DNA of 64,000 nt from Bradyrhizobium sp. SRL28 (GCF_018596315.1 NZ_JAHEAG010000031.1:1-64000); one strand, 5' to 3'. Shown: positions 26,414-34,735, counted from the stretch's first letter. The notes: generated from the sequence alone by a model not told the origin. Translations and numbers: made by a program.

Positions 26414-26872
26414 GTGCCGGCAATAGGACTTGCAGAGATCGTTGTCCGCGGAAGTCTTATGTATCTTGGGCTGTTCGTCATTATGCGCTTCATGGCGCGA
26501 AGGCAGGCCGGACATTTCGGACCCGCAGACCTTCTCGTCATGGTCCTGATAGCGGATGCCGCGCAGAATGGGCTAGGAAAAGAGTATAGCTCGGTCACGG
26601 AGGGTCTCGCGCTCGTACTTACGATCGTTGGGTGGGAGTATCTTCTGGACTGGTTGGTCTGGCGCTTTCTCGCGACGCGGCCGTATCTCAAGCCTGCCAG
26701 TCTTACCCTTAATCGCGACGGGAGGTTGATTCCTCAGAACCTGCGAAGGGAAATGATTACCGAAGACGAACTGAAATCGCAGCTACGAGAACAAAGTGTC
26801 GAGAGCTACGAAGACATTAAGCTGGCTACCCTGGAAGGTGACGGCCGCCTCAGCGTCCTGAAACGAAATTAG
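26414..26872 (+). CDS. DUF421 (YetF-like) membrane protein
   Basis: This roughly 152-residue protein has three membrane segments (IVVRGSLMYLGLFVIMRFMA; DLLVMVLIADAAQ; EGLALVLTIVGWEYLLDWLV). They are followed by the cytoplasmic DUF421 domain: LNRDGRLIPQNLRREMITED, ELKSQLREQSVE and a terminal DGRLSVLKRN. YetF-type proteins are stress-linked in Bacillus, otherwise unknown. The start is uncertain: GTG 26414 is the first start in the open frame, but protein-like sense (SVDWNSVVV) continues upstream. Confidence 0.8.
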   Translation: MPAIGLAEIVVRGSLMYLGLFVIMRFMARRQAGHFGPADLLVMVLIADAAQNGLGKEYSSVTEGLALVLTIVGWEYLLDWLVWRFLATRPYLKPASLTLNRDGRLIPQNLRREMITEDELKSQLREQSVESYEDIKLATLEGDGRLSVLKRN

Positions 26873-27146
26873 GCGCAGCGGATGTAGCTGGAGGCGGCCC
26901 GCAACTGCCTTCCGCATGCTGCCCCTTAATATGTTCGATTGCTGTCGTCACCGATCGAAAAACCCCGCTATGAAGATGCTCCATTGCGGTGCGAAGCTCC
27001 GTCGCTACAGCTAACGCTCCGAACCAGCCGTTACTTTTGAATTTCAGGTCATGGCGTCAGAGGACTGGGAATAGTGCGATTGTCGTGTCGCTCTATTTAA
27101 AGAAGGCTCATTTCCCCGGGGACTTATTATTTGCCGCAAAATACTA

Positions 27147-27170
27147 GGAACATGTTGGTCCTCTAATGTT
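27147..27170 (+). promoter_or_regulatory. EcfG-type promoter before a small gene
   Basis: GGAAC, a 16-nt spacer and GTT at 27168-27170, 27 nt before ATG 27197. It fits the general-stress consensus. Confidence 0.65.
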
Positions 27171-27196
27171 GCATTGCATCATAGAGGACGTTTTCC

Positions 27197-27316
27197 ATGT
27201 CAAAGACCGAAAAAGCAAAGACGTCGGATAACGGAACGCCATCGCCTTGGCCAACGATCCCTTACTCGTTTAATTGGGGTTCAGGCCTAGAAAGCCCTCG
27301 GAGCCCTCACTGCTAA
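27197..27316 (+). CDS. Short 39-residue frame downstream of an EcfG promoter
   Basis: MSKTEKAKTSDNGTPSPWPT and a short tail to TAA at 27314-27316. The start lies at the expected distance from the EcfG box. The peptide is hydrophilic with Pro and Trp. It could be a small stress protein or a truncated longer gene. Confidence 0.45.
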   Translation: MSKTEKAKTSDNGTPSPWPTIPYSFNWGSGLESPRSPHC

Positions 27317-27431
27317 AATGCTCCAGTGCCGGGAGACGCCTCAAGAAAACGAACCGGACAGCACCTCATAGCGCTGCAATATTTCCAGGATCCTCCGGAT
27401 TTCGTGCACGCGCCTTTCCAAAGTGAAATTC

Positions 27432-28454
27432 ATGACCCCTAATCTCGTGAGACCCCTGCGCCCTGCCCTCACCGTCCAACGCCGTAAAGCAAAAGTGCCT
27501 TCCTATGCGGTGGCCTCGGCAGTCGCGATCGGAGCAGTGGCCGCAATGGCGCTAGTCAATCGTCATTTTGCAAAGAAAGCGGAGCGTGACAATCCAGCGT
27601 CCGGCCGCTTCCTCGATGTAGGTGGCGTTCGCCTCCACTACGTTGAACGGGGCTCGGGCGATCCCTTGGTTCTGTTGGACGGCAACGGCAGCATGATTGA
27701 AGACTTTGATTCCAGCGGTCTGATTGATCTGGCGGCAAAACATTTCAGGGTCGTCGTTTTCGACCGACCCGGGTTCGGTCACAGCGATCGCCCGCGCAAT
27801 GTGGTCTGGACCCCCGACGCCCAGGCCGAAGTGATCAAGCAAGCACTCCCAAAACTCAACCTTTCGAGCGCCACCGTTCTCGGACACTCATGGGGCGCAT
27901 CGGTTGCCGTCGCACTAGCGCTCAAATACCCCGACTTCATCCGCGGCTTGGTGCTTGCCTCGGGCTATTACTATCCGACCGCAAGACCCGATGTGATCGC
28001 GATGGGCGCGCCTTCGTTGCCGGTCGTCGGCGACCTTCTAAGTCACACCTTGTCGCCGTTGATTAGCCGGGCGATCTGGCCGTTGATGATGAAGAAAATC
28101 TTTGGTCCTCAGTCTGTGCCGACGAAGTTCGAAGGGTTTCCGAAGGAAATGGCCCTTCGCCCCTCACAGATACGGGCATCTGCCGCGGAATCGGCGCTGA
28201 TGATTCCGGATGCTTTCCTGTTCCGCAATCGGTACGCAGATTTGAAAATGCCGGTCGTGATCATTGCAGGCGAGCAAGACAGATTGATCGACATCGACAC
28301 ACAGTCGGCACGGCTGCACTCCGAAATTCCGCAAAGTAGGTTGCACCGAGTCGCCGGAAACGGCCGCATGATCCAGCAGACGGCCACAGATGAGGTGATG
28401 TCGGCAATACTCAAGGTAGCGGGTGGCCCGTCAAAACTTGAAGCTGCGGAATAG
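27432..28454 (+). CDS. Alpha/beta hydrolase with altered catalytic His
   Basis: This 340-residue protein has an N-terminal membrane anchor or signal (AVASAVAIGAVAAMALVN) and an alpha/beta hydrolase domain. It has strand GDPLVLLDGNGSMIEDF, FDRPGFGHSDRP, nucleophile S153 in VLGHSWGASVAVAL and acid D283 in IAGEQDRLID. Where the family ends G-x-G-H-M, this protein has GNGRM, with Arg at residue 312 (CGC; His would be CAC). The catalytic base is therefore missing. GTG 27423 is an alternative start. No EcfG box precedes it. Confidence 0.85.
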   Translation: MTPNLVRPLRPALTVQRRKAKVPSYAVASAVAIGAVAAMALVNRHFAKKAERDNPASGRFLDVGGVRLHYVERGSGDPLVLLDGNGSMIEDFDSSGLIDLAAKHFRVVVFDRPGFGHSDRPRNVVWTPDAQAEVIKQALPKLNLSSATVLGHSWGASVAVALALKYPDFIRGLVLASGYYYPTARPDVIAMGAPSLPVVGDLLSHTLSPLISRAIWPLMMKKIFGPQSVPTKFEGFPKEMALRPSQIRASAAESALMIPDAFLFRNRYADLKMPVVIIAGEQDRLIDIDTQSARLHSEIPQSRLHRVAGNGRMIQQTATDEVMSAILKVAGGPSKLEAAE

Positions 28455-28556
28455 CTTCGGAGCCAACGACCGCGAGAGCGGCCAGGGAGCCGTATGGCCA
28501 TGATGGGCTTTCGTGCTACCGAATCAGCTCATTATGCTCGAACGGAGGCCCAGCCC

Positions 28557-28894
28557 ATGGATGACACGAACACCAACGACGAATCTAAGAAGCCGATAAC
28601 TGAGCAATTGGCGGAGCTGGTTGGAGCTGCGGCAGGCGCACTAGCAGAGAGCGCGGTAAAGCCAGTGGCAAAGCGCGTGACGAAAGCCGCCAACGACAAG
28701 ACACCCCGGCCCGTCAAAAAGGCTGCCAAAGTGGCTGCTAAAGCGATCAAGGCGCCTAAAAAGACTGACAAGAAGGCTACGAAGAAAGTAATAAAGCGGG
28801 CAAAAAATCGGCGCTGAAAACGGCTCCGAAAGAGAAGGCGGGAAAGAAAGCATCGAAGAAAGCTAGAAAATCCAAATCGAAAACCGGGAGATAA
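28557..28894 (+). pseudogene. Histone H1-like Lys/Ala-rich protein, frameshifted
   Basis: After MDDTNTNDESKKPITEQLAE and a short helix (VGAAAGALAESAVKPVAKRV), the protein becomes a run of K/A/P repeats like bacterial H1-type nucleoid proteins. The first frame stops at 28817, but the repeats continue in another frame (AGKKSALKTAPKEKAGKKAS) to TAA 28892-28894. One indel near 28800 would restore a roughly 110-residue protein; the shortened 86-residue form may still bind DNA. Confidence 0.6.
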
Positions 28895-28897
28895 ACG

Positions 28898-29047
28898 ATG
28901 GCCAAGAGGGCGAAGAAGAAATCATTGGTCTCGCGCCCAGTTCGGACGGTGAAGAAGGCGGCCAAGTCCGCCGCGAAGACGACGAAGCGAGCGGCCAAAA
29001 AAATGATGCCTGGGAAAAAGAAGGCCAAAAAGAAATCTTCCCGATAA
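28898..29047 (+). CDS. Short Lys-rich histone-like protein
   Basis: This 49-residue protein, MAKRAKKKSLVSRPVRTVKK then further K/A repeats to KKKSSR, starts 3 nt after the end of the H1-like gene and is clearly in the same unit. With over one third Lys/Arg it probably binds nucleic acid. Confidence 0.6.
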   Translation: MAKRAKKKSLVSRPVRTVKKAAKSAAKTTKRAAKKMMPGKKKAKKKSSR

Positions 29048-29260
29048 AGGCGACGCCCTCGCGCTGATCGGCGCGGCGCGAGATATTGGGCTAAACGACC
29101 GCAAAGAAGCTCGCGCAGCAATTGAGCGACAGCGCCATCGTCGCAATGACTGGCGAAGTCCTTTGCGAAGGAAGAAAACGCGGAGATGCTGCTTAACCCG
29201 ACAGCACGCAGCCGCCGAATGCCTGAGCTAACGACAGACCGCGGAGACGCACCTAAATAA

Positions 29261-29287
29261 CAAGGCCGCCCTGGACAGGGGGCCTTG
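29261..29287 (+). terminator. Hairpin after the H1-like genes
   Basis: CAAGGCC pairs with GGCCTTG, extended by C/G pairs, around TGGACA; a pyrimidine-rich CTTGCTCCC follows. It is a likely terminator for the 28557-29047 unit. Confidence 0.5.
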
Positions 29288-29351
29288 CTTGCTCCCTCAA
29301 ATGATTGCGCGGCCGGACACTCTCCCGTGGCCAGCTCGCTGACCTATCGAC

Positions 29352-29863
29352 TTACCCGTCTTCGGCCTCGTCCTGCTCGGCCTCTACATTGACAACCGAC
29401 TTGGCAATTCCGGTAAGGGTTTTGTCGGTGTTCTTTTCTTCCTGAAGCGTAGCTTCGAGGAGATCGACAGCCTCAGCGTACCCGAGCTCTTCCGCCCATG
29501 TGGACAACGTGCCATAGCGCGAAATCTCATAGTGCTCTACGGCCTGGGCAGCAGCGAGAAGGCCAGCATTAAGCACAGGCATTCCCTTGAAGTCCTTCAT
29601 GATCTCGGACCCTCTTCGGTGATACCGTTGATGGCGGCGCACGTCTTGCCCCTCGCGGGCTGTCCGATAATTTTGAAGGCGCGGTCGAGCCGCTTAACCT
29701 GGCCTTTAGTCTCGCGCTCATGTTGAACGAAGGCGGCCCTGAGTTCTTTAGACTGCGCCGCTTTCGCCATCTTCGGCAAGGTGTTCAGGATCTTGTTCTC
29801 GGCAAATAGATGTCTTTGAGTGTTTCATGAAGAGATCTTCGAGCTTTTTTGGCTTTTCGCCAC
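29352..29863 (-). pseudogene. DUF892 (YciF-like) ferritin-like protein, multiply frameshifted
   Basis: In sequence order on the minus strand, the pieces are EKPKKLEDLF, TLKDIY, FAENKILNTLPKMAKAAQSK, KRLDRAFKIIGQPARGKTCA, then EIMKDFKGMPVLNAGLLAAA and AQAVEHYEISRYGTLSTWAE. Together they give a complete DUF892 four-helix protein, but at least four register changes separate them (including TATTTGCC near 29810 and one near 29605). A GTG at 29863 is the probable start. An EcfG box remains upstream. An intact relative is at 37747-38250. Confidence 0.78.
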
Positions 29864-29889
29864 TACGCGCTCCCTTGTTAGGCCCCACC

Positions 29890-29914
29890 AACAATTGAAT
29901 GGGTCCGCGGTTCC
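29890..29914 (-). promoter_or_regulatory. EcfG-type promoter before the broken DUF892 gene
   Basis: Minus strand: GGAAC (29914-29910), 17 nt, GTT (29892-29890), 27 nt upstream of the GTG at 29863. Confidence 0.7.
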
Positions 29915-30234
29915 TGTGCCGGAACAAAATTGTCTTTTGGAGGAGTCCTGCTCGATCAAAACGCCGCAGTTGCCAGGCGGACCGAGCGGTCGGCAAATTT
30001 TGGTAGGAGGTGCTTCGACCGCATTTAATGGTTGAAGCGCATGAGGACGTTGGCAACCGCAACTGGATTTGGAGGGGCGTCGCGTGCCTCCAGGAACAAC
30101 TTGGCAATTCCATTATTTATCATTTTGCATGCCTGGAGTGTACGTGGGCATTAACAGCGTGAGACATCGGCCCCCGTCTGCGCCAACTCTGCCTGATTTA
30201 CCTGTCCGTTCTGCGGGGCGTTAGGGGAGAAGCT

Positions 30235-30342
30235 GTGAAAGAAGTGCGAGACTGGGATCGCGACGAGATCATCGTATGCATGGTGGGAGCCTTTTGCCTG
30301 GGAAATGCGCTCATCACTGTGATTTACAGACTCGTCGGCTAA
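30235..30342 (+). CDS. Possible 35-residue membrane protein
   Basis: A GTG start behind GGGGAGA gives VKEVRDWDRDEIIVCMVGAF followed by the rest of one hydrophobic helix and a short basic end (YRLVG). A charged start with one membrane helix is typical of small alphaproteobacterial proteins. Confidence 0.45.
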   Translation: MKEVRDWDRDEIIVCMVGAFCLGNALITVIYRLVG

Positions 30343-30377
30343 GGCTGTGTTTGCGATGAAGAGGCAAGCCGTTGTCG

Positions 30378-30569
30378 ATGGCGCTAAAAAGAAACAGGCC
30401 CTGGACGCCGGACGATGACCGGCGCTTGCTCGAAATGCGCGCCGCCGGACGTCCGACGTTTTCGATCGGTGCGGAGCTTAATCGGAGCGCAGCGGCCGTA
30501 GGCGCCCGCCTATTCATTCTACGGCAGCGCGTCATAAATCAGGATGTCGACAAGGACGCCAAGCAATGA
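30378..30569 (+). CDS. SANT/Myb-like small DNA-binding protein
   Basis: This 63-residue protein resembles the short SANT/Myb-like helix-turn-helix proteins of rhizobia: RPWTPDDDRRLLEMRAAGRP then IGAELNRSAAAVGARLFILR. The W-T-x-x-x-D and S-x-x-A-V-x-x-R-L features suggest DNA binding. Its stop overlaps the next ATG (ATGA). Confidence 0.65.
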   Translation: MALKRNRPWTPDDDRRLLEMRAAGRPTFSIGAELNRSAAAVGARLFILRQRVINQDVDKDAKQ

Positions 30570-30796
30570 GCAGGGAGATGTGGGAATTGGATATCTATCG
30601 CCAGCAGGGTAACACGGACGCACTCGTCGCAACCCACGACTTTCAAAGTCTCACATCTCTCCGAATCGCGGTCATTGAAAATCGGGGAAGAAGTTTCGTC
30701 GTGCGCGAGCCGCTGCATGCGACACCACAGGACAGGATAACTCTTCTCGATCTGAGAGCCCAAGGCTTTGATATCAAAATCGCTACGCAAGGCTAA
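30566..30796 (+). CDS. Small hypothetical protein
   Basis: This 76-residue protein (MWELDIYRQQGNTDALVATH; TPQDRITLLDLRAQGFDIKI) is coupled to the SANT-like gene by a 4-nt overlap. No family recognised. Confidence 0.55.
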   Translation: MSREMWELDIYRQQGNTDALVATHDFQSLTSLRIAVIENRGRSFVVREPLHATPQDRITLLDLRAQGFDIKIATQG

Positions 30797-30805
30797 GAGG
30801 GCTCG

Positions 30806-31015
30806 ATGTCAACCGGCGCGCGCGAATCGAGGCCGATGTCCAGCTTCAATCCTTCGGAGCCTGCGATCCTTCACGATCGCATTACCGACAGCATCGAAAC
30901 CTGGGCAGGGGAGGAAGAAGCCGATTACCGAGAGACATCCGTTACGCTGGTTGATGGGACGGTCGCCTGGCGGGCCTTCGAATTCGATGGATGGGGCAAC
31001 GTACTGGGCGGCTGA
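30806..31015 (+). CDS. Small hypothetical protein
   Basis: This acidic 69-residue protein (MSSFNPSEPAILHDRITDSI, then TLVDGTVAWRAFEFDGWG) follows 9 nt after the previous stop. ATG 30836 (MSSFNP) is an alternative start. No family recognised. Confidence 0.5.
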   Translation: MSTGARESRPMSSFNPSEPAILHDRITDSIETWAGEEEADYRETSVTLVDGTVAWRAFEFDGWGNVLGG

Positions 31016-31043
31016 AAAACAGCATCGCTGCGTTTGCTCTTTA

Positions 31044-31068
31044 GGAACTTTGTACCTTGGGGATGGTT
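31044..31068 (+). promoter_or_regulatory. EcfG-type promoter before the DUF4142 gene
   Basis: GGAAC (31044-31048), 17 nt, GTT (31066-31068), 37 nt before ATG 31105. Confidence 0.75.
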
Positions 31069-31104
31069 GAAACGCCCGAATTCACTTCTCAGAGGAATTT
31101 AGGC

Positions 31105-31641
31105 ATGAAGAAAGCGATCCTGGCGTTCACCATAGTGGCTGCTCTCACCTCCCCTTCCTTTGCCCAGTCGGTCGGTGAAAAGACCGGCGTCAACTCCGCG
31201 CTCGGTATTGCGCCAAAGACCGAGGATTTCATCAAAGAAGCGGCCATGAGTGACATGACGGAGATCGAGGCGGCGAAAATCGCGCAGCTCAAAGGCAATG
31301 CGGAAGAGAAAAAGTTCGCTGAAATGATGCTGGCGGATCACACCAAGACAAGCAATGAGCTCAAGGCCATGATCCCGGCGAATATGAAGGCTGCTGTTCC
31401 GACCGCATTGGATGATACCCACCAGAAGAAGCTCGCCAAGCTTCGTGACGCGAAGCCAGAGGATTTCGCTTCGGAGTACGACTCCATGCAAGTCAGCGCC
31501 CACAAGGACGCGGTGTCGCTATTCGAGCGCTACGCAAATGGCGGTGACGATCCAAAGCTCAAGGACTGGGCGGGCAAAACCTTGCCTGCCCTAAAACATC
31601 ATCTTGAAATGGCGCAAATGCTCGACAAGAACAGGAAGTAA
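31105..31641 (+). CDS. Exported DUF4142 protein
   Basis: This 178-residue protein has a signal peptide (MKKAILAFTIVAALTSPSFA) and a DUF4142 helical-bundle domain: FIKEAAMSDMTEIEAAKIAQ, KKFAEMMLADHTKTSNELKA, YDSMQVSAHKDAVSLFERYA and LPALKHHLEMAQML. The regularly spaced acidic and His residues recall ferritin-like bundles. DUF4142 proteins are periplasmic and often stress-induced. An EcfG promoter precedes it and a strong terminator follows, so it is a one-gene unit. Confidence 0.9.
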   Translation: MKKAILAFTIVAALTSPSFAQSVGEKTGVNSALGIAPKTEDFIKEAAMSDMTEIEAAKIAQLKGNAEEKKFAEMMLADHTKTSNELKAMIPANMKAAVPTALDDTHQKKLAKLRDAKPEDFASEYDSMQVSAHKDAVSLFERYANGGDDPKLKDWAGKTLPALKHHLEMAQMLDKNRK

Positions 31642-31644
31642 ATG

Positions 31645-31680
31645 AAAGGCCCGCTGGGATGAACCAGCGGGCCTTTTTTT
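31645..31680 (+). terminator. Rho-independent terminator of the DUF4142 gene
   Basis: AAAGGCCCGCTGG pairs with CCAGCGGGCCTTT around GATGAA, followed by a T-run. It lies immediately after the stop. Confidence 0.9.
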
Positions 31681-31759
31681 ACACCGCCAGCCAAATGCCT
31701 CGGCACAACGTGCCTAGCTGCGGCGATAACTACGGCACACGGCCGAGCTTTCTGCTGGC

Positions 31760-31963
31760 TCAGCGGCCTTGGCCGCCTTGTTGCGGGTCCTGGTTCTGGC
31801 TCTGTTGACCTGGCTTCTGGCTGGGGTTCTGACCCTGCTGGCCTTGTCCCGGATCTTGGTTCTGCTGGCCCGGCTTTTGGCCGGCGTTCTGGCCTTGCTG
31901 ACCGCCGCCTTGGTTGCCTTGCTGATTTTGCTGGTTCTTGTTTGGATTTTGCTCGTCTGCCAT
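31760..31963 (-). CDS. Gln/Asn/Gly-rich low-complexity protein
   Basis: This 67-residue, almost wholly hydrophilic protein consists of Q, N, G, P and K repeats (MADEQNPNKNQQNQQGNQGG; GQKPGQQNQDPGQGQQ) without hydrophobic core or Cys. It resembles disordered hydrophilin-type stress proteins. The internal GQKPGQQ-type repeat indicates expansion. No EcfG box is visible. Confidence 0.6.
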   Translation of the reverse strand: MADEQNPNKNQQNQQGNQGGGQQGQNAGQKPGQQNQDPGQGQQGQNPSQKPGQQSQNQDPQQGGQGR

Positions 31964-32027
31964 CGCTTAGTTCTCCCTTTGCTATCACAGCAATAAGCAA
32001 TGCGCCTCGCGTGAGGTCGATCCTATT

Positions 32028-32900
32028 TCAGGCACGCCCGCGTGCTACGGCGCTGGAGGCAGGATGAACATCGTCTGACTGGTGATCATGACGCTTGGAA
32101 TAGGCGTGGGTGACTTCGGCGCCCATCAGGATGATTTGCGAGGTGTAATAGACCCAGATCAATACCACGACGATCGATGCCGCAGCTCCGTAAGTGGATT
32201 CAAGCCCCTGCTTTCCGATATAGAAGCCGATCGCGGCCTTTCCCAACTCGAAGAAAAGCGCTGTTAGCAGGGCGCCGAGCCAGACGTCGCCCCAGGCGAC
32301 CGAGACATCGGGCAGCCATTTGAACATCATGGCAAATAAGACCGCTACAACGGCGAACGACACTAGCATGCTGACGAGATGCAAAATGCCTTCGGGCAGG
32401 TAGGGAGCGATGAACTTTCCGGCGGCAGCCAAGCCTGCCGTAACGAGGAGCGAGACGAGAAGAAGAAAACCAAGAGCCAGCACGGCAGCAAACGAAAGCA
32501 CATAATTGCGGGCGAAATGCCAGAGGCCGCTTTCCTTTGACTCCTCGACTTCCCATACGACATTGAGCGCATCCTTCAACTGCACGACGACGCCGATGGC
32601 GGCGAACAGCAGAGCGCCTATCCCAAGGACCGTTGCGAGCGCGCCGGCGGCGGGACGGCTTGCCCCAGCGAGCATCGCCTCAACTGCCTTCGCACCAGTG
32701 TCTCCCAGCATCCCTTTCAATGACGACATCACCTGTCCCGTCACCGCATCCTGGCCAAAGAACAGGCCCGCTACAGCAACTGCGATTAGAATGATCGGTC
32801 CAAGTGAGAATACCGAATAATAAGCCAGGGCCGCTCCCTGACGGGCGTCTTTATGGCTCGACCAATTGGCAACTGCTTCCTTCGCTACTGTCCACCACAT
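32028..32900 (-). CDS. YihY/BrkB family membrane protein
   Basis: This 290-residue inner-membrane protein has six or so segments. It opens with the family pattern ASxKDARQGAALAYYSVFSL (here SSHKDARQGAALAYYSVFSL) and has LNVVWEVEE after segment 2 and KWLPDVSVAWGDVWLGALLT before the last pair. It ends in a charged, His-containing tail. Once thought to be RNase BN, its function is unknown. A GGAACC at 32949-32945 on the minus strand lacks the GTT partner, so EcfG control is not supported. Confidence 0.9.
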   Translation of the reverse strand: MWWTVAKEAVANWSSHKDARQGAALAYYSVFSLGPIILIAVAVAGLFFGQDAVTGQVMSSLKGMLGDTGAKAVEAMLAGASRPAAGALATVLGIGALLFAAIGVVVQLKDALNVVWEVEESKESGLWHFARNYVLSFAAVLALGFLLLVSLLVTAGLAAAGKFIAPYLPEGILHLVSMLVSFAVVAVLFAMMFKWLPDVSVAWGDVWLGALLTALFFELGKAAIGFYIGKQGLESTYGAAASIVVVLIWVYYTSQIILMGAEVTHAYSKRHDHQSDDVHPASSAVARGRA

Positions 32901-32983
32901 GTTCCCACCTCGCTATCAGCCGATAAGGAGATAGAGTGCACAAAGGTTCCTAGCGGAGCCGGATGCCGGGGAGACGCGAGCAA

Positions 32984-33931
32984 CTAAGCGCGCTGTTTTT
33001 CCTGTTCCCGCACGACGTCTTTGGCTTGCTTGTCCGTCCTGAGTCCGAGGTAAACCGGGTGCCGCATTTCGCCGGCCTTGGTCCATTCGGTGAACTTGAC
33101 TTCCGCAACCAGCGACGGCTTGACCCAGGTCGTCACGGCTTCATCCTTCACCTTAGCCGAAAATGGAGACTTGGCGGCTCTGAGCGGCATCAGCTTGCCA
33201 TGAAGCTCTCCCAGCGTTTTATGGCTGAAGCCGGTGCCGACATGGCCGATATACCGCCAACAATCCTTCTCGCGCACTGCAAGGGCGAGCGCTCCAAAAA
33301 ATGGGCGTGTCCGCCTAGGAGCCGTAAATCCTGCGATGACGACTTCCTGCCGTTTCGAGGTCTTGATCTTGAGCCAGTCATGGGTGCGGATGCCCGAGTG
33401 ATAGGTGCTCTCGGCACGCTTGGCCATGATGCCTTCAAGGCCCTTGCGCTCGGCCTCCTCAAAGAACATCGTGCCGGACGTCTTGCGGTGACGGCTGAAC
33501 GCGATGAGCTTGTGGCGCGGCAGGATATCCTTGAGCCGCTTTTTGCGCTCTAACAGGGTGAAGCCGCGCAAATCCTCTCCATCCAGAAACATGAGATCAA
33601 ACGCGCAGTAGAGCAGCTTCGCCTCGTGGCGGAGTGCGTTTTGCAGAAGCTGAAAATGCGAGATGCCGTTTTTATCGAGCGCAACAAGCTCGCCGTCGAT
33701 GACGGCGTCCCCTTTGACGCCTTCGAGCGCTTTCGCGACTTCAATGTAACTGCGGCTGATGATTTTGCCATTGCGGCTGTAGAGCGTAACTTTCCCGCCT
33801 CGACTCTTGGCGACCATGCGGAAGCCATCGTATTTATCCTCGAAAACCCAGCCCTTGTCATCGAACGGCGCGTCTGTCAGCGTCGCGAGCATCGGCTGCA
33901 GGCGTTTTGGCAATGTCGATGTGCGACTCAT
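32984..33931 (-). CDS. ATP-dependent DNA ligase (LigC/LigD-ligase type)
   Basis: This 315-residue stand-alone ligase has the adenylated lysine K33 in FEDKYDGFRM, then IDGELVALDKNG (motif III region), KGLEGIMAKRAESTYHSGIR (motif IV) and DWLKIKTSKRQEVVIAGFTA (motif V). The C-terminal OB fold has KPSLVAEVKFTEWTKAGEMR. Such ligases act in end joining or single-strand break repair. The start at 33931 overlaps the alkB stop by 4 nt, so repair of alkylation damage and ligation share an operon. The longer start at 34012 lies inside alkB. Confidence 0.92.
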   Translation of the reverse strand: MSRTSTLPKRLQPMLATLTDAPFDDKGWVFEDKYDGFRMVAKSRGGKVTLYSRNGKIISRSYIEVAKALEGVKGDAVIDGELVALDKNGISHFQLLQNALRHEAKLLYCAFDLMFLDGEDLRGFTLLERKKRLKDILPRHKLIAFSRHRKTSGTMFFEEAERKGLEGIMAKRAESTYHSGIRTHDWLKIKTSKRQEVVIAGFTAPRRTRPFFGALALAVREKDCWRYIGHVGTGFSHKTLGELHGKLMPLRAAKSPFSAKVKDEAVTTWVKPSLVAEVKFTEWTKAGEMRHPVYLGLRTDKQAKDVVREQEKQRA

Positions 33932-34518
33932 GCCTGCTCGGTGTCTTCGAGGACATTGCGGAAGGTGAGCGAGTAGCGGAGGCTGTCCACACCGGGAATA
34001 CTGTGCTCCCACTCAGTCCTCGAGGGTCCGCGCAGCAAATAGATCGAGCGTGGCTCCGCCCTAAGATTACGCCGCTCCCAGCGGCGGCCGCTTCTACGTC
34101 GCAGCCGGAAGGTGCAGGGAGAAAGCAGAGAAATCCCGACGACGTCGCCGAAGACCGAGCGGTCCTTGTGCCAGCCTATTGCTGCGCCGGGTGTGTATTC
34201 GGTGATAAGAACCTGATGAAGGGTGCCGGGCGCGATCCCGGCGAAGCTTTCCGCGCGAGTGCGGATTGCCCACAGGAAGTCCGGCATGTCCACCGCTTTG
34301 GTCAGGCCGCCGCCATTAAAGTCGTAGCGCCAGCCGAATGACACGATACGGCGCTTGCCGGTAAACTCCTGAAACTCGAACTCGCGGAACGGCAGGGGTG
34401 CGATATTCTGCAAGAGCGACCGCTCTTCCGCGCGGCTCAGAAAATCAGGCTGATACCTGAAGCCTTCGGGAAGAGCATCGTTTCCAAAAAGATCGAGCGT
34501 GGCGCTAGCGCTTGGCAC
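33928..34518 (-). CDS. alkB: AlkB-type 2-oxoglutarate/Fe(II) dioxygenase
   Basis: This 196-residue enzyme is of the AlkB family. The metal ligands are His and Asp in IGWHKDRSVFG and His in WEHSIPGVDSLRYS; the 2-oxoglutarate Arg residues lie in RYSLTFRNV. The N-terminus has FRYQPDFLSRAEERSLLQNI. It oxidatively removes alkyl groups from nucleic-acid bases. It is coupled downstream to the ligase (ATGA) and overlaps the end of the upstream basic protein gene by 14 nt. Confidence 0.92.
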   Translation of the reverse strand: MPSASATLDLFGNDALPEGFRYQPDFLSRAEERSLLQNIAPLPFREFEFQEFTGKRRIVSFGWRYDFNGGGLTKAVDMPDFLWAIRTRAESFAGIAPGTLHQVLITEYTPGAAIGWHKDRSVFGDVVGISLLSPCTFRLRRRSGRRWERRNLRAEPRSIYLLRGPSRTEWEHSIPGVDSLRYSLTFRNVLEDTEQA

Positions 34519-34735
34519 GCGTCTTTTTCCGGGCGGGAGCCTTGGAGGCAGGCTTTCGGTCGCCGCGATCCCCCTGCCCGGGCTTTGCCGCCTTCTTCGC
34601 TTTCCTGCGGCGATCCTGCGACAGCGAGCGGCTAACGTCGTCGCTTTCTTTGATGCGTCCAGCTGCGTCGCGGCGGATATATCGCTTGTCGCCCCGGGGG
34701 GCGATTAATTCGCGTTTGCTGGCGTGCTTCTTCAT
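34505..34735 (-). CDS. Small basic protein, alkB operon
   Basis: This 76-residue protein, MKKHASKRELIAPRGDKRYI then RRDAAGRIKESDDVSRSLSQ, has a C-terminal half of Lys/Arg/Ala repeats. The R-G-D-K-R-Y-I-R-R-D start is seen in short rhizobial proteins of unknown function. It overlaps alkB and is likely first in a three-gene repair operon; DNA binding is plausible from charge. Confidence 0.6.
   Translation of the reverse strand: MKKHASKRELIAPRGDKRYIRRDAAGRIKESDDVSRSLSQDRRRKAKKAAKPGQGDRGDRKPASKAPARKKTRAKR

Noticed and set aside
32927..32949. Possible EcfG promoter of the YihY gene
   Set aside because: GGAAC is present on the minus strand but no GTT lies 16-17 nt downstream.
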